From Chloroflexota bacterium (GTDB taxonomy: Bacteria > Chloroflexota > Anaerolineae > Aggregatilineales > Phototrophicaceae), in contig QUBZ01000021.1 of the NCBI GenBank assembly GCA_014338005.1, positions 1-50,155 on the forward strand: DNA of 50,155 nt, read 5' to 3'. Of the stretch, positions 39,801-49,704 are shown one piece after another. The notes under the pieces are model-generated. The model saw only the letters and a program-made list of their open reading frames with translations. It ran no database searches and was not told the origin of the DNA. How positions within the stretch are numbered: the first letter of the stretch is position 1; each line of letters begins with the position of its first letter. The translations under genes and the position numbers were made by a program.

Positions 39801-41480
39801 TCACGGCAGTTTATTCACCAGGCTTTCGATGAATTCCTCGTCAATGAACGACCCCTTTTGCAGCAGCATTTCGATCTGCCCGCTGAGGCGCGCTTTTTCT
39901 TTGGCCGTCAGGTCTTTGGCGGTGACGACCACAATCGGGATGCGCGACATGGTTTTGTCGGCCTTCATCGTGTCAATCACGGCAAAACCATCCACGTCGG
40001 GCATCATCAGGTCGGTCACGACCATATCCGGCAGCACTTCGCGGATCAGCCGGATGCCGCTCGCGCCGTCGTGCGCCAGATGCACGTCGTAGCTGCCGCG
40101 CGCCTGTAAAATGCGGCGGATCAAACGCGCCGCGTCCACATTGTCCTCGATGACGACGATGCGCCGCACCTGCGATTCGACCTGCTCCAGCGCCGACAGC
40201 AGCCCTTCCTCCGGCAGCGCCGGGATTTTCGCCTGGCCGGACAGGTCTACCGAATGCTGCCACTGGTCGCCCAGGATATGTTTTTCGACCGTCATGGTGT
40301 GGCCGGAACAGTTGACGACCACCACATCGTCGGGTTTGATAACCCGCTCCCGCACCATCGTGATGAGTCCAGCGAAGGTCACGGCGGTGGCCGGTTCGAC
40401 CGAGATGCCGTCGGTGCGCGCCAGGATGAGCGTGGCCGTAAAAGCGTCCTCGTCGCTGGCGGCGGTAAAATGCCCGCCGTGCTGCTGGACGTAATCGTAG
40501 AGGATTTCGTAGGCGCGTCCGGGGTTGCCGGTCGCCAGGGTGGTGATGATGGTCTGCGGGTTTTCGATGGGGGTGGCGATGCGCTGGCCGCGTTTGAAGG
40601 CCTCCACCATCGGCGCGCAGCCCGCCGACTGTACCATGCCCATCTGCGGCATCCGGTCTACCAGGCCAAAACGCAGCATCTCCCGGAAGCCTTTAGCTAC
40701 CCCAATCGGCCCCATGCCGCCGCTGACGCTCTGCAAAAACCAGTCCGGCGCAACCCACCGCTGGCCGCCGGTCAGTTCTTCGCCCAGGTCTTCGGCGATC
40801 TCGTAGGCCATCGTTTTCATGGCTTCGATGGCGGCCACGCTTTTAATGCCCCGGTCGAGGAAGATGCCTTTGGTGTGGGCGAACCGCGCCGCCAGTTCTT
40901 TAGTCTGGTCATACGTGCCGGTGATTTTGATGACTTCCGCGCCGTAGAGCGCCGATTCGCGCATTTTATCACCGGGCGTCAGACTGGGGAAAAAAGCCCA
41001 CAGTTTGATGCCGGCGCGGGCGCAGTAGGCCGCGTAGGAGATGGCGACATTGCCGGTGCTGGCGACCACCAGTTCGTCCACGCCCATCTCGCGCAGGGCG
41101 GAAATAGCGACCGTCGCCTGCCGGTCTTTGAAGCTGCTGGTCGGCTGCTGGCGCTCGTCCTTGATGTACAGGTGTTTTAAACCCAGGCTGGCGGCCAGCG
41201 CGTGCGATTTAACCAGCGGCGTGCCGCCTTCGCCCAGGCTGACGATGTTGGCGGCGTCCTGGACGGGCAGTACTTCCCGGTAGCGCCACAGGTTGGGGCG
41301 GCGGCGTTTCACCTGCTCTACCCAGCCGGGTATGTCCATCCGGTCGAAATCATAAACGGCTTCCAGCAGGTTTTCACCGCAGGATGGACAGCCGGTTAGA
41401 GACCGGTCAAGCGGGATGTGCATATGGCAGTTGGTGCATTCCAGCTCAACCCGTCGGTTTGCTTCTGTTATCGAGTTCAA
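39801..41480 (-). CDS. threonine synthase fused to a C-terminal receiver domain
   Basis: A 559-residue fusion. Residues 1-420 form a full fold-type II threonine synthase: zinc ribbon C15/C18 and C31/C34, LGEGGTPLVKS, PLP lysine K118 in PTSSFKDRQ, ASTGNVAISYAAY and the phosphate loop SVSGGMGPIG. Residues 438-559 form a receiver with every key residue: E445-D446 (VVIEDN), D490 (VVTDLMMP), T520 (VVVTA) and K542 (LLQKGSF). The receiver resembles the last receiver of the giant kinase encoded upstream. Start TTG 41480 has a GAGG sequence at a good distance and lies 6 bases after the stop of the kinase gene. Phosphorylation could tune threonine synthesis, or the receiver could recruit the enzyme. 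I know of no described enzyme of this design. Confidence 0.9.
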   Translation of the reverse strand: MNSITEANRRVELECTNCHMHIPLDRSLTGCPSCGENLLEAVYDFDRMDIPGWVEQVKRRRPNLWRYREVLPVQDAANIVSLGEGGTPLVKSHALAASLGLKHLYIKDERQQPTSSFKDRQATVAISALREMGVDELVVASTGNVAISYAAYCARAGIKLWAFFPSLTPGDKMRESALYGAEVIKITGTYDQTKELAARFAHTKGIFLDRGIKSVAAIEAMKTMAYEIAEDLGEELTGGQRWVAPDWFLQSVSGGMGPIGVAKGFREMLRFGLVDRMPQMGMVQSAGCAPMVEAFKRGQRIATPIENPQTIITTLATGNPGRAYEILYDYVQQHGGHFTAASDEDAFTATLILARTDGISVEPATAVTFAGLITMVRERVIKPDDVVVVNCSGHTMTVEKHILGDQWQHSVDLSGQAKIPALPEEGLLSALEQVESQVRRIVVIEDNVDAARLIRRILQARGSYDVHLAHDGASGIRLIREVLPDMVVTDLMMPDVDGFAVIDTMKADKTMSRIPIVVVTAKDLTAKEKARLSGQIEMLLQKGSFIDEEFIESLVNKLP

Positions 41481-41486
41481 TGACCC

Positions 41487-44400
41487 TCACTCCCCATTTT
41501 GCCGTGATAAAAACGCCTTCACGCCGGCGATCAACTGTATATAATTTTCATAGCTTAGATCGCTTTTGTAAAGAACCGTTACATCGGCCAGGCGGTCTTT
41601 TTCGCTGGTATTCAACGTATCTGCCGTCACAATCAAAATGGGGATGGAGGCCGTCTCCGGGTTGGCTTGCAGTTCGTTTAATACAGCGAAGCCGTCTTTT
41701 TCCGGCATTCGCAAATCCAGGATCACCAGATCGGGCCGGCAGCGTGCCACCATCGAAATACCCTCTGCGCCGCCCTGCGCGGTGAAGATGCGGTAGCGCC
41801 CATACTGGTCAAGCGCCTGCTGGATCAGGCGCACACTTTCGGCCTGGTCGTCAATAATCAGAATACGTTCGGTCTGGCTGTCGCGCTCGGCCTCGCGCAC
41901 CGCCCGCACCAGCCGGTCGGGGGTGAAGGGCCGGCGAATGAAGTCGAACGCGCCGGACGCGCGGGCGCGTTCTTCGTCGCCGTTGAGCGTGCAGATGATG
42001 ATCGGGATGTCGTGGGTATCCTCGCGCTCGCGCAGCCGCCCCAGGATGTCCCAACCCGCGCCGCCGGCGAAGTCTACATCCATGATAATCAGCGTCGGGC
42101 GCAGGCCGCTCGCCATCGCCTCGGCTTCCAGCGGGATAGATGCGGCGAAGATGTCAAAACCCTCGCGCTGGAGCGCGCGCCGGTACTGGTTGACCATATC
42201 GGGGTTTTCTTCGATCAACAAAATCTGGCGTTTGGCCTGCATAGCCGTGCCGGTGGTGCGTTTGTCGCGCGCCGTTTCGACCGTCTCCAGGGTGGGCGGC
42301 AGCGGGCCGGTCTTTTGGGGTTCGGTCTTGCCGTTTTCAGAAAGTTTGCCGGTATCCTTTTTGGTTCTGACGGCGACCGTCGGGTCGTGTTCGGGGGTTG
42401 GGTCGGTCGGTTCGAGCGGGATGAAGATGCTGAAGGTCGAACCGACGTTCACCTCCGAAGTGACCATCATACGCCCGCCTTGCATCTCCACCAGCGACTT
42501 AGAGATAGGCAGCCCCAGTCCCGTGCCGCCGACGGTGCGCGTCAGCGACGAGTCCACCTGTCGGAACGCCTCGAACAGCAGCGGCAGGTCTTTTTGGGCG
42601 ATGCCGATGCCGGTATCAATCACATCCACCCGCACCATTTCTTTGCCGGTTTCCGGGTCTTGATCCAGATAAGCCTGAATGGTGATGCTGCCCTGCTGGG
42701 TGAACTTGGAGGCGTTGGAAACCAGGTTCAAAAGCACCTGCCGGGTGCGGAACTCGTCGCCGTAAGCCCTCGGCAGCCCGGAAGCAACGTCCAGGCGGAT
42801 TTCAATCGGTTTATCCCTGACCAGGCCGATGCCGATGGAGCGCACACCCTCCAGCACCGGCTTGACATCGAAATAATCCTTCTGCAAGTCCATCTTGCCG
42901 GCGCTGATTTTGGCCTGGTCGAGGATGTCGTTAATCAGCCCCAGCAGGTGCTGGCCGCTGTTGTAGATGGTGGTCAGGTCTTGCTCCTGCATTTCGGTCA
43001 GCGGGCCATCAATACCTTTTAAGATCACCCGGCTGAAGCCGATGATCGAGTTCAGCGGCGTCCGCAGCTCGTGGCTCATGTTCGCCAGGAAGTCGTTTTT
43101 CAGCTTATCCAGCTCGCGGAGCTGTTCGTTCTGCTTGCGAACCTGCTCCAGCAGCCGCGCGTTCTGCACGATTGCCGAAAGGGTCGTATTTAACGTTCGC
43201 AGCAGCGTCAACGTTTCCTGGTTATAGGCGTTGGGGTGGGTATCCTCAATGGCGATCAACCCGATGATCTGGCTGCCGGCGGCCATCGGCACGATGATGG
43301 CCGAAGCGGCGGTGGCGGCAATCGGCGCGTACCGCGGCTCCTGCTGCACGTCGCTGATGATGGCCGGTTCCAGCGTGCGCGCTACCACGCCCAGCAGATT
43401 GCGGGGGTCGCCGACCCGCACTTCCATGATTTCTGAAAGCGGCTGGTCGGAGCCGGCCAGCGCCACCGGGCGCACGATGTCCAGCGTTTCGCCTTCTTCG
43501 TCTATGAAACGTTCGATCATGTACATGGTGACGGTCAGCGAGTCCAGCTCGCTCAACACCAGTTCGGCCACGTTTTGCAGCGAACTGCTCAGGCTTTGAT
43601 CCGGCAGGGCCGCCGCCGATGTGACCGTGAACAGGAAGCCCATGTCGCGGGCGCGGCGTTCTGACTGGGCGAACAGAGTGGCGTTGTCAATAGAGATGGA
43701 AATCTGCCCGGCCAGCGCCGACAGCACCTCCACGTCTTCGCTGGTGAAGGCGTTGGGCTGGTTGGACTGCACGTCCAGCGCGCCCACCACGCGCCCTTTA
43801 ACCATCAGCGGCAGCGCCATTTCGGAACGTGTCAGCGGCAGGTAGGGGTTTGGCCGGTGGACGAAACGCGCGTCCGCCGTATCCAGCGCCAGAACCGGGC
43901 GCGCGGTGGCCGTCACCTGGCCGATGACGCTGGCCGAATCTTTGGCGAGTTTGTGCCGGATCGCCAGAAGCTGCTGGCCGGCCTGGCCGGTGCTGGCGCG
44001 CAGTTCGGCGTTCACGCCGGCCTCGTCCATCAGGAAAATCTGCACGTGATCGTAATGGAAGGCCGACTGCACCAGGTCTACAATCTGCGGCAGCAGTTGG
44101 TTGAGGTCGAGGATGGAACTGGCGATGCGGCTGACTTCGGCAGAGGTCGAAAGCTGGCGCGCGCGCCGTTCCGCCTGGGCCAGCAGCTGCGCCGCGTGCA
44201 GGGACAGCGAACCCTGTTCGGCCACCGATTGGTACAGCCGCCAATCTTCCTCGCTGTGGCTGTGCGGCTGGTTCGAGCAAAGCCACAGTGTCCCGATCAA
44301 CCGGCTGCCCGCGCGCAGCGGCAGCACCGCCAGCGAGCGTATGTCCATGCTCTCCAGACCGATCAGTTCGATTTCCGACAGAGTCGCTTCGCTTAGGTCG

Positions 44401-47400
44401 TCAATCAGGGTGATGGAAGGCGACACGACAAACCGCCAGGCCGGGAACTGCTCATCGCTGAGCATAACGCCGAGCATATTCATGCCGATGGTATCCTCGC
44501 GCTCCCATGACGAGACGACCTCCATCATAACCGGGACTTCGTTCTGGTCATAAGGCGGCGGCACGGCCAGGAATACCTGGGTCAGATGCGGACGGTTGGC
44601 CTGCTCCACCACCGCGCGCACCACGTCGTCGGCGTCAACAGCGGTCGCCAGCGCGCGGCTGGTCTGGTACAGCGTGGCCGCTTCCTGGTAGGCGCGTTCG
44701 GTTTGCTGGAACAGGCTGCGGTTGTCAATGGCGACCGCCGCGCCGTCGCCCAGCGTAATCAGGAAACGTTCGTTTTCCGCCGTGAACTCGTGGGTGTGGT
44801 CGTAAGTGGCGACAATCCAGCCGAGTATGATGTCGCGCACGCGCATGGGAATGGAAGCCAGCGCGAAGATGCCGCGCTGCACCAACAGGCTGCTTAAATT
44901 GGCGTCAATGAACGGGCTGCTTTGCGCCGCGTCGGAGATGACCAGTTGGGCGGCCTCAAATACCCCCTGCGGCAGATCAAACATTTCCACCGACGACAGC
45001 GCGCGAACGGGCGTCAGGTCGCCGGTCTTTTGATCCAGCAGGACGATATAGCCGTCGGTGGGTTCCAGCATCATCAACTGCATCATAACGATGTCCAGCA
45101 CCGAGTCCAGTTCCTCGGCCTCCGACAGCGAACGCGAAACTTCGTACAGGGCGATGGTTTCGCGCAGGTTGTCTTGCAGGGCATTTTCCAGGCTGCGAAG
45201 GTTGCTGATGTCCTGGAAAACGGCGACGATGGTGACAACATGGCCGCGCTCATCCAGGATCGGCGCAGCGTTGAGCAGCAGGTCGGTGCGCGTGCCATCC
45301 TCGTGAATCACCACCAGGTCGTCGCTAAAATACTCTCCGCCGGACTCGGCAGCCACGTAAATCGGCAGTTCCTGCGCCGGGTAATGGACACTGGTGCCGG
45401 TGCGGTACAGGTTATAAGCGGCGGCCTCGAATGGGCGGTCGTAATCCAGGGGGACGCCCAGCAACCTGGATGCCTGAGCATTGGCCTGAATCGGCTTGAA
45501 GGTCTGCCCGTCCAGCACCAGGACGCCGGTGGGCATGGATTCCAGAATTGAACCCAGATATTGGCGTTCATTTTCCGCCCGGCGGAACAGGCGGCGGTTT
45601 TCAATGGCGATGCCGACCTGCGCCGCCAGCGTGGAGAGAAGCTGTTCGTCCCGTTTGTCCAGGTCTGCCCCGTCCAGAGGACGCCCCGCCGCCAGCGACC
45701 CGACAATCCGGTCGCCGCTGAAAACCGGCAAAGCGATATGTTTGCCAATGTCATGCAGCAGGTCGCCGCCGGCGGAAAAAGTGGGGTACGAAGCCGGGTT
45801 GTTGACCACCAGCACACGCCCCAGGCGAACCGCGTCCACCACCGCGTTTTGGTCACGGATCAGGTCAAAACGCATTCCTGACACGGTGGTTTGTTCCGGC
45901 GTGTGCCAGACGACCGCCGCCAGTTGGTTGAGATTTTCCTCGTCCACCAGCATCACCAGCCAGCGGTCGTAACCGGCGGCTTCGGCCACGCGGGCGAACA
46001 CTTCGTTCAGGTTGGCCTCGAAGTCCGCGCCGATGCGAGTCGCCAGCTGGCCGGCTTCGGCCAGCGCCAGCGCCCGCCGGGCCTCCTGGCGGGCTTCCTC
46101 GAACAGCATCCGGTTTTCGACGGCGATGGCGATCTGGCCGGCGACGGCATTGGCAAAACGCCTGTAGGGGTCATCAAAGCCGTGCAGCGTTTCGCATTCG
46201 CACACCACCAGGCCAAAATAACTGCGCTGCGTCCGCAGCGGCACGAGCATAACGCTGGCCGCGCCGCCGCGCTGCAACACCTGGCGCAGGCGCGGACGCC
46301 CGGCCAGATCGGTTTCCAGATCGGCGAAATAAATCATGTCGTCGTGTTCGGCCAGTATTTCCCTAATCGGCGCGGCCTCGTTCGTCAGCCGCAGCCCGGT
46401 GCGGACAGGCGAAGCCGGGTCGGGGCGTTCTTCCCAGACATGCACCGCATCGTAATAAACCGCGTCCAGGCCGGGGTTTGGCCCGGCCAGCAAAATCTGG
46501 ATGCGGCTCACCGGCTCGCTGCCCGACGAAAGGTGCGCGGCGGCGGCCTGATAAACGGCCTTTAAATCCGGCGCGCCGGTGATGGCGCGGCTGGCGTCGT
46601 ACAGGCGGCGCGTCTCGTCGAGCGCCTGGGCGGTTTGTTCCAGCAGCCGCCGGTTTTCCAGCATGGTACTCATCTGGCCGGTGAGCGCGTTGTAGACCTC
46701 GTAATCGTCGTCGGTCAGCTCCTGCGCCGCCGTGCTGTACAGGTACAGCAGCGCGATCGGCTGGTTGGCGCTGAACATGGGGAATACAGCCGTCAGACGG
46801 CCATCATCCGGGTCGTTGATGATCTCCGGTTCGCGGCGGCGCAGCGGTGACTCCGCCGGAATGTGCAGAGTTTCGTACCGTTCTTCCTCAACGGCCTGCA
46901 CCATATCCCAACTGGCGACCTTACGCACGCGGGTCGGCCAGCCGCTTTCGTCAAGCTGGCCTTCCAGAACGCCCAGTTCAAAGCCCAGCGTGGGGTCTTT
47001 GGTGGCGGCGGCGGCGGCGCGCACCAGATCGGCCAGCATCTGGGCGCTGTTGATGATGCGGCTGGCCGCGTACAGGCGTTCGATCCGGTCGAGGGTCGTT
47101 TCGGTCTGGGTGAACAGCAGGCGGTTGTCAATGGCAACGCCGGCCTGGTCAATCAGGGCGCTGTAGATGCGGCCTTCACGCTCGCTGAAGTCGCGCGGGC
47201 GGGCGAACTCGATGGTGATTAAACCGCGCCAGGCGCCGCGCACGTTGAAGGGGATAAACACCACCGACCGCGTACCCCAGGCCAGGAACATCTGCCGCAG
47301 ATCGCTGTCGAGACGCTGGTCAAGCGCCACATCCTGCACCAGCTTAACGCGGCCATCCTGCATCGCCAGCAAAAAGCTCGTCTCCAGCATCGGCAGCCGC

Positions 47401-49691
47401 AGAGCAGCGCGGCTTTGCCCGGCGCGTTCCAGGGTAGACCAGTCGGAGACGATTTCAACCCACTCCGGCAGGCCGCCCTGTAAATATTCATCAAACAGCC
47501 AGATTTGCCCGCCGGTGGCATCGCTCATGGTGGAGGTGATGATAGCCCGAATGATGTCTTCCAGCGTATCGGCTTCGTTCAGATAGCGGCTTAACTCGTA
47601 CAGCAGTTCGGTGACGGCCAGCGCGTTCTGCGTTTCGCTGAACAAACGCGCACCTTCGATCACCATGCCGACGCGCTCGGCCACCGCCCGCAGCACCATC
47701 TGGTCGCCCATCGTAAAGGGCTGGTCAGGGGGCGGGGCGGCGGCAATTGTGCCGATCACCTGACCGCGAATGCTGATCGGCGCGCTGATGGCCTCCGCCG
47801 GCGGCTCGCCTTCGCCGTAAACCGGGGACACGTCTATCAGGTCATAACGGTAGGCCGGCTGCAAACGCGCCTGCTCCTGCACTTCGTCCCAGGCGCGGCG
47901 GGTGAGCTGCCGGTTGAGCGCGTCCATCTGCTGGAGGCGCTCCTGCGACTGTGTTAGCAGGCGGCCATCATGAATGGCGGACGCGATCTGGTTGGCGAGA
48001 AGCTGGAAGATCGGGGCTTCGTCGTCCTGGAAGCCGTTGACCACAATGCTGTGAATATCCAGCACGCCGACCACCCGGCTGCCGACCAGCAGCGGCAGCG
48101 CCATCTGCGCGCGCGTATCCGGCAGCAGCCGTTGATAAACCGGCGACTCCGGTTCGCGGGCATGGAGGTCGTTGGCGATCACCGCTTTGCCGGTGCGCGC
48201 CACCGTGCCGACCACCGACGCATGGCCGACGGGAATCGCCAGCTTTTGCTCCAGCAGGCGCTGGCCGATCACCCCCCGGCTGTAGAGCAGCACCGCGTTG
48301 AGGCCGATGTCGTCCAGCAGGAAAACCTGCGCGTGATAAAACCCATACTCGCTGCAAATCAGCTCTATGATCCGGTTGACCAGATTATCCAGGTCGGCCA
48401 GCGCCGCCAGGGCGGCGGTTTCCTGGCTGATGCGCCCGGCGATTTGCAGGCTGCGCTTGCGCCGCTGCGAGCGTTCTTCGTTTTCGACCGTCAGATCGCG
48501 CAGATGGGCGGATACCCCCCGCAGCGAGGCCAGCAGATACTCCATTTCATCGCCGGGGATGATCTTGAGCGTATCGTCCAGCTTACCGGCGGCCATCTGC
48601 GTCACCATCGAATTCACCACCGCCAGCGGCGCTAAACGCCGCCGCAGGATGCGGTCGGTCACAAACAGTGACCCGGCGCAGCCCAATACACTGACCAGCG
48701 CGATAACCCCCACCCCCTGGTAAATGCTGCTGAGCGTATAACCGGAAAAATCCATCACCATCAGCGTCCAGGGCATATCCGGCGCGTCGCCGATGTTGAT
48801 TTTCCGCGCCGAAACCTGCCCGCGTGATGTCTCGGCCAGGTGAATATCGCCCGGCATTTCGGCCAGCAGGGCGGCCAGCTCCGGCTCGCTGCGTTCCAGC
48901 GTCCCGGTAGTGGCCGGCATCAGGCTGTTGAGATAGGCGCGGGGGGCGCTGCTGTCGGCCATATAACGCCCGGCGTTGTTCACCAGCAGCCAGCGTTGGC
49001 CGTCGCCTTCATCGGCCAGGTTTATCGGGTTAATAATTGATCTGACCAGAATTTCCAGCTCGATCACACCCTGGGTTTCCGTCCCGGTGTCGGCGCGGCT
49101 GACGGGCGCGAAAATACGAATGGCCGGTTCGACCACCCCTGGCGAAATTTGCCGCACCGTCACTGCCGAAAGTGTGGGGTTCGAGCTTTCGCGCGCGACC
49201 TGGAAGGGCGCGTCGTTTGCCAGCATACCCGGCTGCTGCCGCGTATTGCGCGACAGCAAACCGCTGCGGTTGGTGACTTCGCTCCACACCGTACCCTGCA
49301 AATCCACATAACGCACCGCGAAATACAGGCCGCCGCTGCTGCTCAACACCGAATACATGTCGTCGAGCATCTGGGGCTGGCCGTTAAGCAGATTGTCGCC
49401 GACCGGCCCGCCGGTGCGCTGAAGTTCGGCGGCGAAAACGCGGGTCGCCGCGCCGCGCGCCAGCCGCTGCGCGGCCGTGATGGCTTCTTGCAGCGGGGTG
49501 CTGATCTGGCCGGCATGTTCGTTCAGTTCAGCGATGTGAATCTGCGTCAGGTGGCCGCGAATGTTATCCTGGTACAGGTAACTGCCGACCAGGGCGAACG
49601 CCAGGAACGCCAGCACGATGACCGGCGCCAGGCGGCGCATGATCTCGGCCTGAATCGGAGTAGTCGCATGGGGTTTCCGGGTCGTCGTCAT
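41487..49691 (-). CDS. giant multi-GAF hybrid sensor histidine kinase
   Basis: A 2734-residue membrane sensor. TM1 is at 21-40 and TM2 at about 324-345, enclosing a large extracytoplasmic sensor (Cache-like by layout). A HAMP-like region follows (346-400). About ten GAF or GAF-like modules run from 420 to 2180, often beginning LYE.SR-type helices, with one PAS domain at about 1377-1500 (ESMPTGVLVLDG). The kinase has H2207 in NMSHELRTPL, NLVSNASKFTQQG, DTGIGIA and GTGLGLPISKS. Two receivers end the protein (about 2485-2600 and 2605-2730); the second keeps IIDD, ILDLRMP and YKSD. The frame is open for 119 more codons up to 50048, but that part is a shadow of the preceding gene. ATG 49691 (MTTTRKPHATTP) has AGGTGA upstream. 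It is probably co-transcribed with the next three genes. Confidence 0.92.
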   Translation of the reverse strand: MTTTRKPHATTPIQAEIMRRLAPVIVLAFLAFALVGSYLYQDNIRGHLTQIHIAELNEHAGQISTPLQEAITAAQRLARGAATRVFAAELQRTGGPVGDNLLNGQPQMLDDMYSVLSSSGGLYFAVRYVDLQGTVWSEVTNRSGLLSRNTRQQPGMLANDAPFQVARESSNPTLSAVTVRQISPGVVEPAIRIFAPVSRADTGTETQGVIELEILVRSIINPINLADEGDGQRWLLVNNAGRYMADSSAPRAYLNSLMPATTGTLERSEPELAALLAEMPGDIHLAETSRGQVSARKINIGDAPDMPWTLMVMDFSGYTLSSIYQGVGVIALVSVLGCAGSLFVTDRILRRRLAPLAVVNSMVTQMAAGKLDDTLKIIPGDEMEYLLASLRGVSAHLRDLTVENEERSQRRKRSLQIAGRISQETAALAALADLDNLVNRIIELICSEYGFYHAQVFLLDDIGLNAVLLYSRGVIGQRLLEQKLAIPVGHASVVGTVARTGKAVIANDLHAREPESPVYQRLLPDTRAQMALPLLVGSRVVGVLDIHSIVVNGFQDDEAPIFQLLANQIASAIHDGRLLTQSQERLQQMDALNRQLTRRAWDEVQEQARLQPAYRYDLIDVSPVYGEGEPPAEAISAPISIRGQVIGTIAAAPPPDQPFTMGDQMVLRAVAERVGMVIEGARLFSETQNALAVTELLYELSRYLNEADTLEDIIRAIITSTMSDATGGQIWLFDEYLQGGLPEWVEIVSDWSTLERAGQSRAALRLPMLETSFLLAMQDGRVKLVQDVALDQRLDSDLRQMFLAWGTRSVVFIPFNVRGAWRGLITIEFARPRDFSEREGRIYSALIDQAGVAIDNRLLFTQTETTLDRIERLYAASRIINSAQMLADLVRAAAAATKDPTLGFELGVLEGQLDESGWPTRVRKVASWDMVQAVEEERYETLHIPAESPLRRREPEIINDPDDGRLTAVFPMFSANQPIALLYLYSTAAQELTDDDYEVYNALTGQMSTMLENRRLLEQTAQALDETRRLYDASRAITGAPDLKAVYQAAAAHLSSGSEPVSRIQILLAGPNPGLDAVYYDAVHVWEERPDPASPVRTGLRLTNEAAPIREILAEHDDMIYFADLETDLAGRPRLRQVLQRGGAASVMLVPLRTQRSYFGLVVCECETLHGFDDPYRRFANAVAGQIAIAVENRMLFEEARQEARRALALAEAGQLATRIGADFEANLNEVFARVAEAAGYDRWLVMLVDEENLNQLAAVVWHTPEQTTVSGMRFDLIRDQNAVVDAVRLGRVLVVNNPASYPTFSAGGDLLHDIGKHIALPVFSGDRIVGSLAAGRPLDGADLDKRDEQLLSTLAAQVGIAIENRRLFRRAENERQYLGSILESMPTGVLVLDGQTFKPIQANAQASRLLGVPLDYDRPFEAAAYNLYRTGTSVHYPAQELPIYVAAESGGEYFSDDLVVIHEDGTRTDLLLNAAPILDERGHVVTIVAVFQDISNLRSLENALQDNLRETIALYEVSRSLSEAEELDSVLDIVMMQLMMLEPTDGYIVLLDQKTGDLTPVRALSSVEMFDLPQGVFEAAQLVISDAAQSSPFIDANLSSLLVQRGIFALASIPMRVRDIILGWIVATYDHTHEFTAENERFLITLGDGAAVAIDNRSLFQQTERAYQEAATLYQTSRALATAVDADDVVRAVVEQANRPHLTQVFLAVPPPYDQNEVPVMMEVVSSWEREDTIGMNMLGVMLSDEQFPAWRFVVSPSITLIDDLSEATLSEIELIGLESMDIRSLAVLPLRAGSRLIGTLWLCSNQPHSHSEEDWRLYQSVAEQGSLSLHAAQLLAQAERRARQLSTSAEVSRIASSILDLNQLLPQIVDLVQSAFHYDHVQIFLMDEAGVNAELRASTGQAGQQLLAIRHKLAKDSASVIGQVTATARPVLALDTADARFVHRPNPYLPLTRSEMALPLMVKGRVVGALDVQSNQPNAFTSEDVEVLSALAGQISISIDNATLFAQSERRARDMGFLFTVTSAAALPDQSLSSSLQNVAELVLSELDSLTVTMYMIERFIDEEGETLDIVRPVALAGSDQPLSEIMEVRVGDPRNLLGVVARTLEPAIISDVQQEPRYAPIAATAASAIIVPMAAGSQIIGLIAIEDTHPNAYNQETLTLLRTLNTTLSAIVQNARLLEQVRKQNEQLRELDKLKNDFLANMSHELRTPLNSIIGFSRVILKGIDGPLTEMQEQDLTTIYNSGQHLLGLINDILDQAKISAGKMDLQKDYFDVKPVLEGVRSIGIGLVRDKPIEIRLDVASGLPRAYGDEFRTRQVLLNLVSNASKFTQQGSITIQAYLDQDPETGKEMVRVDVIDTGIGIAQKDLPLLFEAFRQVDSSLTRTVGGTGLGLPISKSLVEMQGGRMMVTSEVNVGSTFSIFIPLEPTDPTPEHDPTVAVRTKKDTGKLSENGKTEPQKTGPLPPTLETVETARDKRTTGTAMQAKRQILLIEENPDMVNQYRRALQREGFDIFAASIPLEAEAMASGLRPTLIIMDVDFAGGAGWDILGRLREREDTHDIPIIICTLNGDEERARASGAFDFIRRPFTPDRLVRAVREAERDSQTERILIIDDQAESVRLIQQALDQYGRYRIFTAQGGAEGISMVARCRPDLVILDLRMPEKDGFAVLNELQANPETASIPILIVTADTLNTSEKDRLADVTVLYKSDLSYENYIQLIAGVKAFLSRQNGE

Positions 49692-49704
49692 GGCTGCCGG
49701 TATT

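Noticed and set aside
37576..40092. 838-codon plus-strand open frame
   Set aside because: Antisense to the EamA, hybrid kinase and threonine synthase genes; rich in Gln, His and Arg with no domain. A product of high GC and codon bias.
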